Source: Certhia americana
Taxonomy: Eukaryota > Chordata > Aves > Passeriformes > Certhiidae
Length of the DNA stretch: 64,000 nt
Direction: 5' to 3'
NCBI GenBank assembly: GCA_018697195.1
Contig: CM031857.1
Location: 91,204,461-91,268,460, forward strand
A program made the position numbers and the translations under genes. Shown here in pieces: positions 27,525-41,600 of this stretch (positions are counted from its first letter, which is position 1; every line of letters begins with the position of its first letter). The notes under the pieces are model-generated. The model did no database searches. It saw nothing but the letters and a program-made list of their open reading frames with translations, and was not told where the DNA came from.

Positions 27525-30500
27525 CACCAAAATTTAAGAACAATTCAGATACAGACCCAAAAATTTCAATGAACAAATGTTTACTTGCCACTGGGGGACA
27601 CTTGTCAAGCTCCACTTCCTCAGTAACAGGCCTGATGACTGGAAAAATGAGAGCAACACTCTTCCCTTGAAGCAGATTCAGCTACTGTGTAATAGCAGTT
27701 TAAAGGAAGGATGCTTCAGAGACAGTATCGCTGCTGGAGAACACAAAGGTAAGGCCACTCCACGAGACATCAGAAAGCTGTGTCAGTAATGGAGAGAGTG
27801 AAGTTGCTTTCCACAATGCATAACAGCAGCATACAGGATGCATTACAACATAAAAGTTCCAAACATGCACACACACAAGAAGCAGACATTATATCAGAGG
27901 CATATCTGAAATCTCAAGAGTAAAACCAGATTTTTTTTTTCGTTTTAAATACACAGAAGTTGGTAACATCTATATGTAGCATCACAATATATTGGAAGGG
28001 ATTTACCCTCTAAGATTAAAACACAGGGTTTTTTTTCCTAAGGGCAATAAAGGGTAGTAACTGCCAAGAAAATTACCAAAGCACCATTCTAAGCTCAAAT
28101 AATTTACTTAACCATACTAGAGCAACTTTAGAGACCTTACTAAATTACATGGTAGTTCACAATGCTACCAGATTGAAAAAACACAAAGGAGTGGAAATCT
28201 TGTATTGATTTTAGAAAATATTTTCTTTATGCAGGCAATGCTTTTTTCCTTCCTCATTTATATCCATCTCTGCTGCAGCAATATCAGTCCAAGAGTCACA
28301 TTACTCCAGGTCATCAATGTTATAAATATGGCACTGTAGGAAGGAGTCATTACTATCTGAGCAGTTGTTTCTACTGATTAGGCTTTTATCATATATCGCT
28401 GTAGTAGTAGAGTAGTCTAATGCTAGCACTGCGGTAAATGGCAATATTGCTAATCAAGAGAACAAAACACACTTTACATCAGGGAGGCATCCTGCAAACT
28501 AACTGTGCTGCAACAGGAGCATTCAGGGACTTCTGCAGAAACAACCAGGAAAACAATCCTTACTTCTCGTAAGTTTCAGAAAGAGTTCTCTTCATGCAGG
28601 GAACAGCACCTCTCAGTAAGGCTCCTAGAAACAACCTATGGAACTGGGTCTAAGCATTCTCTCAGGTTTAATTTTCAAATGTACACTTAAGCTGATTGAC
28701 ACTTCCAAGTATTTAATTCTTCCAGCATTTTAAATAGTTTACACATGAAATTAAAATCCAAGTCCATGACATTATATGCTCCGATAAACCACTCTTTTCT
28801 GCCATTTTTAAGGTTTTGCTTTCTCCCTGCTTCCCTTCCATACTCAAGTGTTAGTCTTCACTTACCTATCACTTTTCTATGAAAACAGATTTTATTATAT
28901 CAGCACTGGTAAATGACCCACATTAGAACATAGAAAATATGTAGAGATCGCAAGGACAGCACAAGTCTGCATGCACCTGCAACTAGTCAAAAATACTCAA
29001 GAGTACTAAGAAGTACAAGAAAAACATTTACTGAATGGACACTGCTGTTTATAGCTTAAAGTACGGCTTGCTGATTATTATCCATCTTGGAACAATCTAC
29101 CCTTTCTCTAGGATGTTTTTTTCATCAGAAATCTAAGCTAGTAACTAATTCCTTGAAGTAAGAAGAGGGGAAACCTAGCAAGAACAATACTTTTATTTCA
29201 GTGTTCCTTTCTTACACAAAGAAAAGAAAACCCATAAAATCCCACACCAACAAAGCCAATAAACAATCATAAAAAAAAAAAAATCAAACACCCACCAAAA
29301 AACCCCAAAGGCTCCACTGAAAGAGGAGCATATTCTCAAGTTACTCTGCATATAGGTAGAGTAAAACTAGCAGGATTGTTTATGTTTGGCTCAATATCAC
29401 AATGTTTCAACACTTCATTCTCCACAAGCAAACCCATTTTGGCACTTTGAAGAATCACAAGCATACACAAAGTTAAGTTTTTACAAAAACAACCTACTTA
29501 AGACCTTAAGTCAGATAATTTCTGCTGTTAGTTTACCAGGTGATAAATAGGCTTTGAGGCAGTCCTGAACAGAAAGGCTCCTCCATAAGAGACAAGTTTT
29601 TCCTCCAAACTGGAGGAAATAACAAGCCTTTCTACAAAAGGACCAAACCAATAGAGTATGCTAAAATCCAAGAAGAAGTCTCAAAATTCAGACAAGAAAG
29701 GACACGCAAGAACAGCTAACATTTGCATACAGAAGACTCTTGAGCATCAAACCCAGAAAAAAAACAGGTTGATCAGAAGCTCAGACACAGAAGCAGAAAA
29801 ATCCAAACATGGACTCAACCAGACAAGTCAGAAATTGTCTGTTTCTTTTGTTAAAGCAATTTTCTTTTTCTGTAGTAGACATGGGAAGCAACATTAAAAA
29901 AATGCATGCAAAACAAACCCAAACATTTTATCATTTGGTAAACAGAAATGATTTCAGAAGCAAAACTGGTGCATTCAAATAAGGGATATGGAAAGGTCTC
30001 CTTAGAGGAATATGGAGACTGTAAACAGTGACAGCTCTCAGATTTCGTGTTCTCCTCTGAACACCTACATCCTTGGTATCTGCAACATGAAATTTGTTTC
30101 CACAAGTTTTATGTGTATGTTTGTATACACATACATGAACTCACAATATACAATTACATCTTTATTGCTCCAAACAAATTGTCAAGTCTAATTCATAGAA
30201 TGTTTCAGAACACAAGAAGTCCAGTAATTCTCTCCAGGTCCACTAATATTAACATGCACACATCTGCTATCATGTCTTTCATTAAAGATACAGCACACAC
30301 AGCTGTAGAAAGTTAACTCAAAGGCTGTATTTCAACACCTCCAAAGACACCAAGACATTTTAAAGCAAATCACAATAGACTTAAGCCAAACTTACTGATT
30401 TTAAAAGCCCTGATTATTAAAGCCTTTTTAATGTTGCAGTAACATATTTGATAATATGCATGTATATTTATAAAGACCATCTCACACTCTAAAATTAAAA

Positions 30501-33500
30501 AGCAAAACAAAAAAAACCAAAAAACCACAATATCTAGGATTTACTCTATCTTGTCCAAACGAAAAAAAAAATAGCAGCCTCATAAAACAAAATTATTATC
30601 AGCATTTTCAGAGTGGCATTATTTGAACACAAATATAATGTTTGTGCCTTGATCCACTATTTTGAAAACTCACCTTCTTCAGAAGTGGAAAACAGTCAGC
30701 CAGTATAAGCACACACTAAGAGCTTCAGAATGGGTTTATTTTAACAGAAAACAGAGGAAGATAGACCTGCAAACCCACTGACATGAATATAAAAACAGGA
30801 ACTTGGTTTCTTTATGGAGCATAACTTCCTGGGTTCTACTTTGAACCTCTTTCCTCATTTGCCAAGAAGTGAGTTAGGATAATTTATATTAACAGTTGCA
30901 GAACATACTCATGTATTTTTAAATACAACAATGTGTTTTCATTCCAGATACACTCAAACTTGTAAAACACAACTTAGTTTCTTGTTTGGAGCATAAAAAG
31001 CAAAAAAGAAAATTATTACTAGGAAGTAAAAGAAATTCCTAACATCAAAAGTAAACTGCAAAGTTGAGGAATATTAAAAAGCATGTTTGAGCTTTTCACT
31101 TTAAAGAAGTATTATTCCTCTCACATACAGCCCTTATTTGTTTGCCAGGCAATATTGCTCTTTTTTTTTAATGTTCTAAAAACTACAGGAGCTTCTCACC
31201 AGACCAGCATTACATTTAAAGGTCTACAGTGAGCTGGGTAAAGTACATCTCAGTACATGTCTCCCATCATTAGCACAGACTCAGTTTTGAAATAAATATT
31301 TATTGTCCCTGAAAAGACCTGTGGTTCCCACAGAAAACAAACCAACAAAACAGCCAACAACCAAACACTCAAAATAAAACCAAACACCTGTGAAAATGGT
31401 AATGCTGAAAGAAAGCCCACTCTTTCCAGAGAGCTAACTCATCAAATACTGAGCCCTTACTGTGAACACCCAGTCAGCCCCTACTTCAGAATCTTCAGAG
31501 AATTTCACATTTCTCCTTTATTTTAACACTCCATTCTGCACATCAGGAATCAAACAGTAATGGTGAGGGAGGGGAGCAGGGACAGATACTGGTTGTCAAC
31601 TGACTAAACACCCAAGGACTTGCACTTGAAGCTTTATGTCTCAGGACAGAGGGATACCCACACTGGTTTCTTCTTTTTTTCTTCTGTAACAACTTTAGTC
31701 TCCTTTACCTCCAACACATCTTCCCTAGTTCACCTCTTCCCTAGTCCCTTTTGCATTTGAACAAAGAGGAAAGAATATTCTTCCATGTTTTGTTAGATGC
31801 TCAAAGCATCAACCACACCTGCTTCACTTTCTTTCCCCTTATACTGAAGTTATAGATATACCAATAATCATTTCTCTTTTAATACTAGTAAAGAACAAGG
31901 GAAATTCATGCTCCCATGAGAGATGACAGACATGTCTGCCATCTTAAAAAATAATTTTTAGCACATGTGAAAGTTCCATTATTAAGACTTTCAAGCAAGC
32001 AGTTCATGCTTTTCAGATAAAGAGTTAGAATAAAGTGAGGTCTCCAAAAATTGAGCCAGCTGGAATACAGAGTAACAGGAGAATTTCCATCATCCAACTG
32101 TACTACAGCTACCATCTTAGATGAGAATATATCCCTCACAGCCATAAAAGTAGGATTACTTAGGTTTTTATCATGCTTAAGACCCCACCCACACCAGTTA
32201 CATCTTAACTAAACTGAGACCTTTACCTATGCCATCTACATATAATAAAGCAAAAAAAAACCATATCTCCTTATGTGCAGCATTTCATAAATAATTTAAA
32301 ATGGCAATTTCACTTCCTTTAGATCAGAACTTAGCTTGTTGAGAACAAGAAATCTTTACTATTCATATTAAATATTTACTATATGGCTGTTCTGGCAGCC
32401 TCACAAAATGCACTGCATACAAATGTTATGCATTATAAAAATACAAAAGCTAAATTTAAAACATTTAAAAGATGCTGGCAAGTGCACAATAGCTGGGAAA
32501 TGCAAACAAAGCTGACAGCCTAACTTTCACTGCTGATTCTTTCCAGGACAAAAAGCAGCCTCATGAGACAGCTTAACCCTTTGCTTTAAGGTCAACATGC
32601 GTCAAAGTTTTCCATAAAATGGACACTTGTCACTACCTGAAAAAAAAAAAATTAAGAAAATATTTTTAGTGAAGCAAAAAGACAGCCAATCCTCTTCCAA
32701 GCTTTCCATTGGTGTATGTTACTAACCTAGAAGGGTCACACACATTTATCAATTCCATGATTCCATGCATGCAATGAAAGCATATGTATCCTAGTCAGCC
32801 AGCAATAGTTCTATCTTCTAGTTAGGTTTGTTAGGTTTGCTATTCTGGTTTGTCATATCTACAAAACAAAGCCGTAAGATGAAGAATACAGGAGCCTTAA
32901 CATAACACACTTTCCGGAATCGCCCATCCCCTGTCATCCAAGGAAAGTTTCAGCTCATACTAAATCTGTTTTTTCACCAAGCTTTGTACACAGTTGTCCT
33001 GGTATGTCAAGGCAACAGGAACACAGAACAATAATCAGATTCTGCAATCCCACTGCAACTTGCAGATATACTGCAATCAAGGAGATACATCTCTTGCAGC
33101 AAAAACCACAATTCCTGGGGTTTGGCAGGCCTCAGCACACACTGCAATGCAACCATTTTTCCCAGTGAGCTCTAGTAAGAGGCCAAAGGAACATGCTGCC
33201 CTCAGGCTCTTGCCATCTCTATAAAACTGCTACAAGACAGCTTTACATATCACTGCTCCTGCAAACCATGTGCCTGTAAGAACAAGCTTACAGATTTTAA
33301 GTTTTATTTGAAGTGACCCAATAGCAACTAGTGCTCTCACAAAAGCTTCCCAGCCTAAGCATCAGATCATTATTTAAAAAACCCCAAATCTAAACCAGAC
33401 CTGGACATGCTGGATGGGAATGTTTTCTGGTGGTTCTCTCAGGTACAGAATTTGCTTCACAGCTAGTAGGCCAGTCAAAGTTTCAAACCCTCAAAGATAG

Positions 33501-35639
33501 TAAGGCACCTATTTCAAAATACACCTTTATTTTCCAACTCCTTCTAGCAACATGCAGCCAGGCTGCAACACTGACCGTCCTGCAATCCACTTCTCTAAGG
33601 GCACAGGGTGAACACACTAGCATTTCCCCTTTGTACAGAACCAAGTAGCCCTGAGCTACCATGAGCTAAACCCTACTGTGCTCAGCACCAGCTTTCAATC
33701 CTCTTTTGCTGCCAGGCTGAATTGCCACTTTCAAATGCATCAATCAGATACACACTAAATTAGGAACCACACTTCTTCCTAGTACAGCCTGCCAAGACAG
33801 CTGCAGCACTGTTTTCTGTACTAATCATTTTGAAGGTACTAAAATAAAGTTCTGGCACTGACGTCCACTAAGAGAAGGTACTCCTCTCATTACCGGAGAT
33901 AGCCATCATTGTGTTTTTCTTTTTAGTGTAAGAGTGTTATGCAAAAATATATTTAGTAACCTAGTGTGGCATAATCCTTTCAGTCATACACTCCAGCTCA
34001 GTTTGAGGGAGATAACAAAAGCAGGCTTTGCTGGCTGTAGTGTTCCAAACACCCAAAGCAGTGGGATCTTCAAAGGAAGCAAGGGTCACTGCATCCTTCC
34101 TGTATGAGGCCCCACACAGCAACAGCTGATCTGGTCAGCTGGGGATCAGATGACAGAGAGCAGACCATGGGAAGGAGGGAGGCAATGTTTCTGCTAGCCC
34201 AAGAGAACTCATTTGGGGTTCACTATGTTGTTTACTGTAGCTTCTCAATAGGGATGCACACAAGGCAATGGACAAGGTGGGCAAAGAACTGCCGAGAGAC
34301 CCTCCTGGCACAACCTGGGCTCAAGGAGGACAGTGTGGAGCAATGAACCAGGAAATCTGAGCAGAAAAAGACCTTTCAGAAAGCCTTTACGGAAGAAACA
34401 GGAACCATAGTAAGATCACCTGAGGCAGCAATAAAGGGAAATTGAGGCACTAGGATAGGATGCATCTGGACCTAAAATTTTAACTCATTATTCTGACATA
34501 GTGCATGGAGAAAAGAGCATCCTGAACCATCTGCAGAGGAAGCAAAAAGCGGGACAAACAGAGCTTTAGCAAGCCAAGTGTGGCTGTGAAATGCCCTCCA
34601 GAGCAAGGGTTGTATACTTTCTGGTATATATTCTGAGCTTAGGCTCAGAATTAACCCTTTTCAGGAATGTCTCCATTTAAAGCATAATGGAAATATCCAT
34701 TAATAGTGCAAAATAAGACCAGATATTTTAACATATTTGCTAATAAAAATAAACATTTTTAGCAAAGATTGTTTTATGTAAATGGACTGTATTGGGCTCA
34801 ACCTTCCCAAAGAGTAACATTAATTCTTCAAAAGTCTACTCCAAAGAGAGGAAGAAAAGTCTTCCTCCTAGAATAGTCTACCAAAACTTTCAGATCCTCT
34901 TTCAGAACACACCTCTTAAGAGTACATCACAATTTAAAACACTTAGCAGGAGCAAGTAGATTCACTTTGCCTTTTTTTTTTAAGAGTAAATTCAAGCAAG
35001 AAGGCTGGCTTCATTTGCCAATTTAGCGGTCAAGTTCTAAATAAAAGTTCGATCAAGCTTCAACTGACCACATAAGTGGAGAACAGAGAAGTATTTATAG
35101 CCTGCTCTCCCTCAACCACCAGCTCCAGAAACCACAGAAGGACACATTACAACACGTGACTCCAAACACATGATATCAAGTACTCAAGTTTCTCTTTCAG
35201 CCAAGGGCTCCCACTCTTCTATGGAATATTCTTTCATCATTCTTCTCTCTTTGACAGTTTAAAACAGACATAAAATAATTTAGGTTAATGCAATGGGTTT
35301 CTAACAGAACATGTAAACTACACTGAGATCAAGGTTTTACTTTCATATTTTCCTTCCTAACAGTCAAATACTCTTCACCACCTTTTCCTCAACTTAAGGC
35401 CTGAGATGCTTTCTAAAACTTGTCATCTCTTAACCCAGTAAGAAGTCTGTCAAGAACAGCTTACTGTTACATGCCCGTTACCATGATCCAATATTTCTTC
35501 TATATTAATGGCATTGCTTAAGTAATTCTGTAACAATGTCTAGAGTTGATGTTATTTTCTATTTACTTTTTACCATTCTCACACTCCCCAAACTAAGCAC
35601 ATGTAATTTCCAGCACCTAAATGGAACTCCAGAGTAACT

Positions 35640-35673
35640 CCATAGAGCACATGCATCCATCAGTGCTCTATGG
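35640..35673. repeat. Perfect inverted repeat, 11-bp arms, 12-nt loop
   Basis: CCATAGAGCAC (35,640-35,650) and GTGCTCTATGG (35,663-35,673) are exact complements. It lies in intron with no associated gene. Confidence 0.8.
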
Positions 35674-38600
35674 TGACAACGATCTTGTCGTGAAAGCTGA
35701 GACAGGCCAGCTTAAGTCTCAAGGGCACAAGCATTTTCACACTATTTGTTACTAATTAAAGTCTAGTAGCTTTTCTTTTCCAGCCTCTCAGGTCACACTT
35801 ACACAACAGCAGCTTCCAAATTAAGTTATAGACATGTAGCTCTGAAAGAGTTTCCCATCCACAGTTCCCTCTCCACCTAGCTACTCACTACCATCCTTTT
35901 TCAGGCTAGGACTTCCTTAGATATTATGAACATCTGAATTAAGGTACATGAATCAGACAGCTTAACAAATTACTCACTACTTTGAGAAAAATCCATTTTT
36001 GAACTAAGAAGGGTTTTTAACAGGGACATGAGTTAAAGAGAGTAGGGAATGATGATAACCACATATAGACTGACTGCAGTAACTTTTCTTTAACTAGAAG
36101 AATAGGATCCAGGAGAAATACTGTAGCCTGGTCAGGTGCACAGCTGTGAAAGCCTCAGTTCCACCTACAGTAGTCTTCACTGAGCAGATAAACACAGGCA
36201 AGTTGTTGTGAACCTCTGTTGCAGTGATTTTAAAGCACAAATGAAAAAAAAACACACCACACAGTCTAACTACTGCTGTGGAACCTCAGGGTTATCACTT
36301 AAGGGTGTTCTGCAGCTTCATCCACAGAGCCTGTTTTAAACTTTAGGATGTCTTATTACTACCATAGGCTCAAAGATTCAAACCAAGATGGCTCCAGAAG
36401 AGGCAAGAGTATTTTCTCCTTTAAATTAAGCAGAAGTCACTAGTTCTTATTTTAGAATTAGAGCAATGTAAGTTAGAAGGGATCTCTCCAGATCATCTTG
36501 TCACTTAGGTAAAAAGCATGAAGCTTTTTCAGACTAGCCTGATATTAACAAGTATTTTTTGTTGCTTGTTTTAGAAATGCTGAGTTTAAGTCATTATTTT
36601 CAGAACTAATTAATTCCAAGTATCATAAGTGAAACAGGTCATGTACACCTTGTCTTCATGCAAAGAAAAACCTTAATTTTTAAGCATTTGACACTGGTCT
36701 TCACATTAAACCAAAGATACCAGTCTCCCACAGCTGCCTGTGCTATAGGCTTTCAAAATCTTGTAGTATTGCTGCACTGGCATCCTTATTTCTATAAAAC
36801 ATGTTCACATAAACACAGGAGGAAACATCAGGCATTACGGGGCTGTTCCATTTCCCCCACACAGCATTATGTTTTGACTGCACTTAGAACTTAAGAAAGG
36901 TCAAGCCATATGACACAAGTGCTGCAAAAGCATGCACATCAGAGAGTTAGTCTGGGGAGAAAAAGGTGGAGTTAGTTCCCAGTTGGTTTATTTAAGTAAC
37001 ATTCCCTCCAGTAGGTAGTCCCCCACATACCTCTCCTCATTCTATAAATCACCAAGCTTCCTGACACTTATACAAACTGTTAACTCCCAGCCCTCTCACA
37101 ATTACTTCTTTCCTGATGCCAGCTGCTACTCACAAAACAAGGCAGTGTTCCATGGATGTCAGCATCTTGCCAAATCAGCCTCTGACTCATCAGTCAGCAC
37201 TCAGGGACGTCACTTCATTCCAGTTAGAAGCACTACCTAGAACTCTGGTACTTGGCAGCACTCCTCACTCACAGCAGAACTTGCTGCTGCTTCACCCATC
37301 TCAGCTCCAAACCCAGAGGAACAGAGCTGCCTCTCCAGGAATGCACCCACACACACTCACTGCCCAGTGGTTAGTCACTCAGCAAAGTGAAACAGATGTC
37401 TCTATGAACGAGCCAACAGCACATCCCAAGGGGAAATGCAAGCACAAACCTGTCTGTGCAGCCAGAGTCCCCTCTGACAGCTCTTGAAAGACTCCAGGAG
37501 CTATACACCACTGTCTCAGATCATTTAACGCTTCTGCTTTGGTCTTTTCCACATACTGCAGGAAACTGAAGGGAAGTCCAGATCACACCTTTAATCAGTT
37601 TAAGGAAGAAGTGACAAGATGCAGCTGCCAGCAGCCCCACAAACTTGCTTTTTCTCTCCTGTACAGACCTAACTACGCAGTGCTAGGTGGGAAGATCCCT
37701 GTACTCAAGTCCACAGGGCTGGAAAGATCACATTCCTCCTTTTCCACACCACATCTCCAAGACACAGGTATGAATGCGACAGTGCAGTAGCACCTTTTCC
37801 CTTCATCATATACTACCAAAGATCAGTTCCAAGCCACATAACCAAGGAGCTGCTATTCTGCAGCAAGAAATAGTCATTATAAGCAGAATTAAGTGGTCTG
37901 ACTGTGGGCAGAGGGAGAAAGCAAGAAAAGCCAATACCACTGCTTTACTAGCCTTAAAGGTGTGCAAGTATTTGCAGTTCTCTCAGTGATTCAACTATTA
38001 CCACAACTCAAGTAAACTTTGTTTGGCTTTTGTCACCATTTTTAACGTTTAAGAAAACAAATGCCTGTGTAAAAGCATTATTTTCATCTTAAAATACCTT
38101 AGTTTGCAAGAAAACAGCAAAGGAATACTGATACTTAAATTGCATGTGCCCAGCAGAAATCTAGCCTCAAGCCATTTTTTAAAAACTTATTTCATATATA
38201 TGCTGCCATAAAAGGTCTTTTAAAAAGTTACAGCAAATATCATTAACAGAGTAAAAAATGCTCAAGGTAACACCTTCACTTCTCAGGAAGTAAGTCAGAG
38301 GCTTAAGAACCTTCCTTTAGGAAAAAAAGATAAGCCTTTTAAATTTGAGGCCTCCTGGGCTCAAAGAGGCAGGAGATGCAAAACCACAATCCAGACTGCC
38401 CTTTTGTAAACATGTCTTCATACCTGCCCGTGTTCACTGTGCACTGCTCCACAAGAGCATGTGAAGCTTTCCTATTGCTTCTGTGTCATTACAGTCAACG
38501 AGTATGAAAACATAACCTCCTTATGTCAGAGAAAAGCTTACAGCATCAAGAAGTCAACATATTCATATTCATGAATCAGCTTAAAGCAATCATGCTGTTC

Positions 38601-41600
38601 TGGGCTTAGGAGAGAACATTTTTTTTCCTTTTTCCTCTTCATTTCTTCTTTCTTAGCGTCAATACACAGGCACCTCCTACCAAATTAGGCCATCTGGTCA
38701 CTTGACAGCTCTAAATAGCAAGCAGGCAGTTAACATTATTCAGGAGATTAACAATACCACAGCATTTGCAGGTGAAGTTGCAATAAGCCTGTGCATTAGT
38801 TCTGAGCTTTTTATGTTTTTTTTAAATCTTGGAAGGTGAGAGAATTGTATACCTGTGCTCAATAATTGTCATTAAACAAATTCCTTAGTCTAACCATAGC
38901 CTACCTGCCCCCATCTCTCCACTATGATATTAACAACCAACCATATATTCAACTAGCTATGTATCAACAAGATACAAAATTTTTGGTTAGAAAGGATAAA
39001 AACACTAAATATTTTTTTAAAAGAAACAGTATAAGACATTTAAAAATCTTTATATTGGATTTTAAACATTAAATTAACTTGATAATGTTTTTAATACTTA
39101 AGGTTGCATGAGAAATCTTTGGGATTTTTTAATTTTATTTTTTCTTAAACTAGGTGAGCAAAAAGTTTGATTTATCAGAGTTAAGCTTTCCAAAGTTCAT
39201 ACTTATGATGAGGAGACTAGAATACGAAAGATTAAGGTAACTCTAAACATCATGGCTACTGTTAGTGTAATTCCACTAGAAAAAATCAAAGAAAAAGGAA
39301 TTACACAAATCAATAGAGAGGAGTTTACAGCTCTTCTATAACACACACAACACACCAAAAAATAACAGCATGTCAGTGTATTCTATGTTTACAGAAAAAA
39401 TGTTAAGTATTAAACTAAAAGACTAACATTAATCTATCAAAATCTGCTTAGAGTGTAAGGAGTCTTTTTCAACCAAAGCAAAACATCTCACCTGACCTTA
39501 CTTACATTATACTTCTGCAAATATCAGCATAAAAGTTTACTTTTTTTAGCCATGACTCAGTCAATAAACTGTTTTAAGCCTACATTTACAGTAACCTCTT
39601 TTATACTATTGTATTTCACATAATGAAAGAGTATATTCCTACACAGGCACATTTTATAGTAAGATTAAATGGCAGCCTGGCTTTTAAGAACTTTCATGCA
39701 CTTAAATTTTAAATAACGTCTTCCCCCTCTGGAAAAGTAATCACTGAATAAGTAGATGTCAACTTCCCCAACAATGTTTCCTCCACATTACCAAAACTCA
39801 TCCAGTGACTGGCATGCCCCCTGTTACTACAGCCTCAAGCCCCAGCCAAAGGCAAAGACAGCAGATACATTTTAGCAGAACTCAATTCTCCTTGAAGTGA
39901 GCTTTGGGATCCCAGAGCCAATCACTCATCCCTGAGCAATGGATAATGCCAGCCTGGGAAATTACAGTTTCCTTGACTCACTGTCACCTCAAGACCAAAT
40001 AGACTTCAGCTTTTTCTCAACGACCCTCCTCTTCAGATATATTACCATCCAGAAACAGGATTAGATCCAACTCTCTAGTGTTATGCAGGAAATAAACCTC
40101 AAGACACTAAGTTTCAGTAACCTACCTACAACTGACAGCAATGAAATTAAGACCGCAAGCGCAATTTCTCAGAGCCAAGTGTCACTCAACTACCTTCTCT
40201 GTAGCTTCACAGGATACTATTCATGCTTCATGGAAGGAAACCAGTTCAATCATTTGCAGTATAAAACTATAAGCCAAACTTCTCAAAAATACACACAGAC
40301 GTTTTTCATTCACATTAATCCTTATACTGTCTTATGCACATCATGTATGTTCCAGTAACAGCAGCATTTTCCAGTTTTATTTTCTAATGACCTCTCGACA
40401 AATATAGAAGTTTCATGTTACTTTTTGTTGATTTGTTACCAAATGCTACTGTACTGCATTACAATAATTTCTGCAAACTCATTAATAGGACTTTGAAAAG
40501 AAGTGAAGAATCATGTAAAATGCTAAGCATGAACTGCAAGTTACCAATGCAATTCAGATAAAAATGCCTTTCAGTTCATGTGCATGACTACTCCACAGTG
40601 TAAATTCAAAGCATTAGAGACAAAAATATACTGGGCAAACAGTTCAGTATTCCTTCCCTCTCCCCAGTCCATCCATACAATTATCTCCAGACAAGTACAT
40701 CATACGCAACGTCTTTTTTCTGCATACAACTATTTTGATTATTAACATTAATTTTGCAAAACTTTAATGGCACATCAGCAGATGTTCTTTTCAGAGGATT
40801 TCACAACATCCCATCTTAATGGTGAAGCAGAGGAAGAGCCTAATTGTCCTTAATCCTCTATTCAAAATAGGTTAGATGAAATCCTCTTTTGACTGAAGCA
40901 AAGAGATTAGTGAGTGTCACCAGGAAAAAGAAACACTATTCCCCCCTCACGCTGGCCCGTATCTGGATGAGCTTAATGATTAATGAAGGAAACAGATTCT
41001 CCTATTTCAAAAAGGGAAATTAGTCTACAGGGAAGAACAAAATAAATGGGAAAATGTCTTTATGAAATCTCCAAATTCTTAGGTTTCCATGCTAGTAGTA
41101 AAGACCACAAGGAAATAAATAAGAAGCATACCAAAACACACTTCCACAGTATGCCTCAGTAACCAGAAAAGAGCTCATCTGAAGACCCTTTTTTAAATAC
41201 CAATACACTTCTGTATCCCTGGTAAATCTTGGCACAATTTTTGACATTGAATAGCATGGGATTTAAGGAAGCACATGTGCACCCATCTGCACATGAATGC
41301 ATATGAATGCAGAAGGAGAAATAAAGAGGGAAATAGGTGGTATCAGGAGAAGCCATGCAGAACACTCAGGTAACAAGAAAAAAAATAACCCCGGAACACA
41401 GTGATTTATAGGTTTGTGTTCACACCCAGTTTTCTTTCTGTGACACAGTAATTTTGTTACCTGGACTCATAAAACTACCCTTACAACGTCTCAGTATGGA
41501 AAAGGTAGACAATACTCTCATCCCTGCCCCAAGAAAAGATGAATGCACACAGACATTAGCATCTAGATCCACAAAGATATCTAGGTGATTTATCAGCCTG

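Noticed and set aside
37116..37487. Plus-strand open frame of 123 codons in a slightly GC-richer stretch
   Set aside because: It has no domain or start context, and it lies antisense inside ATP11A intron 1. Length is within chance.
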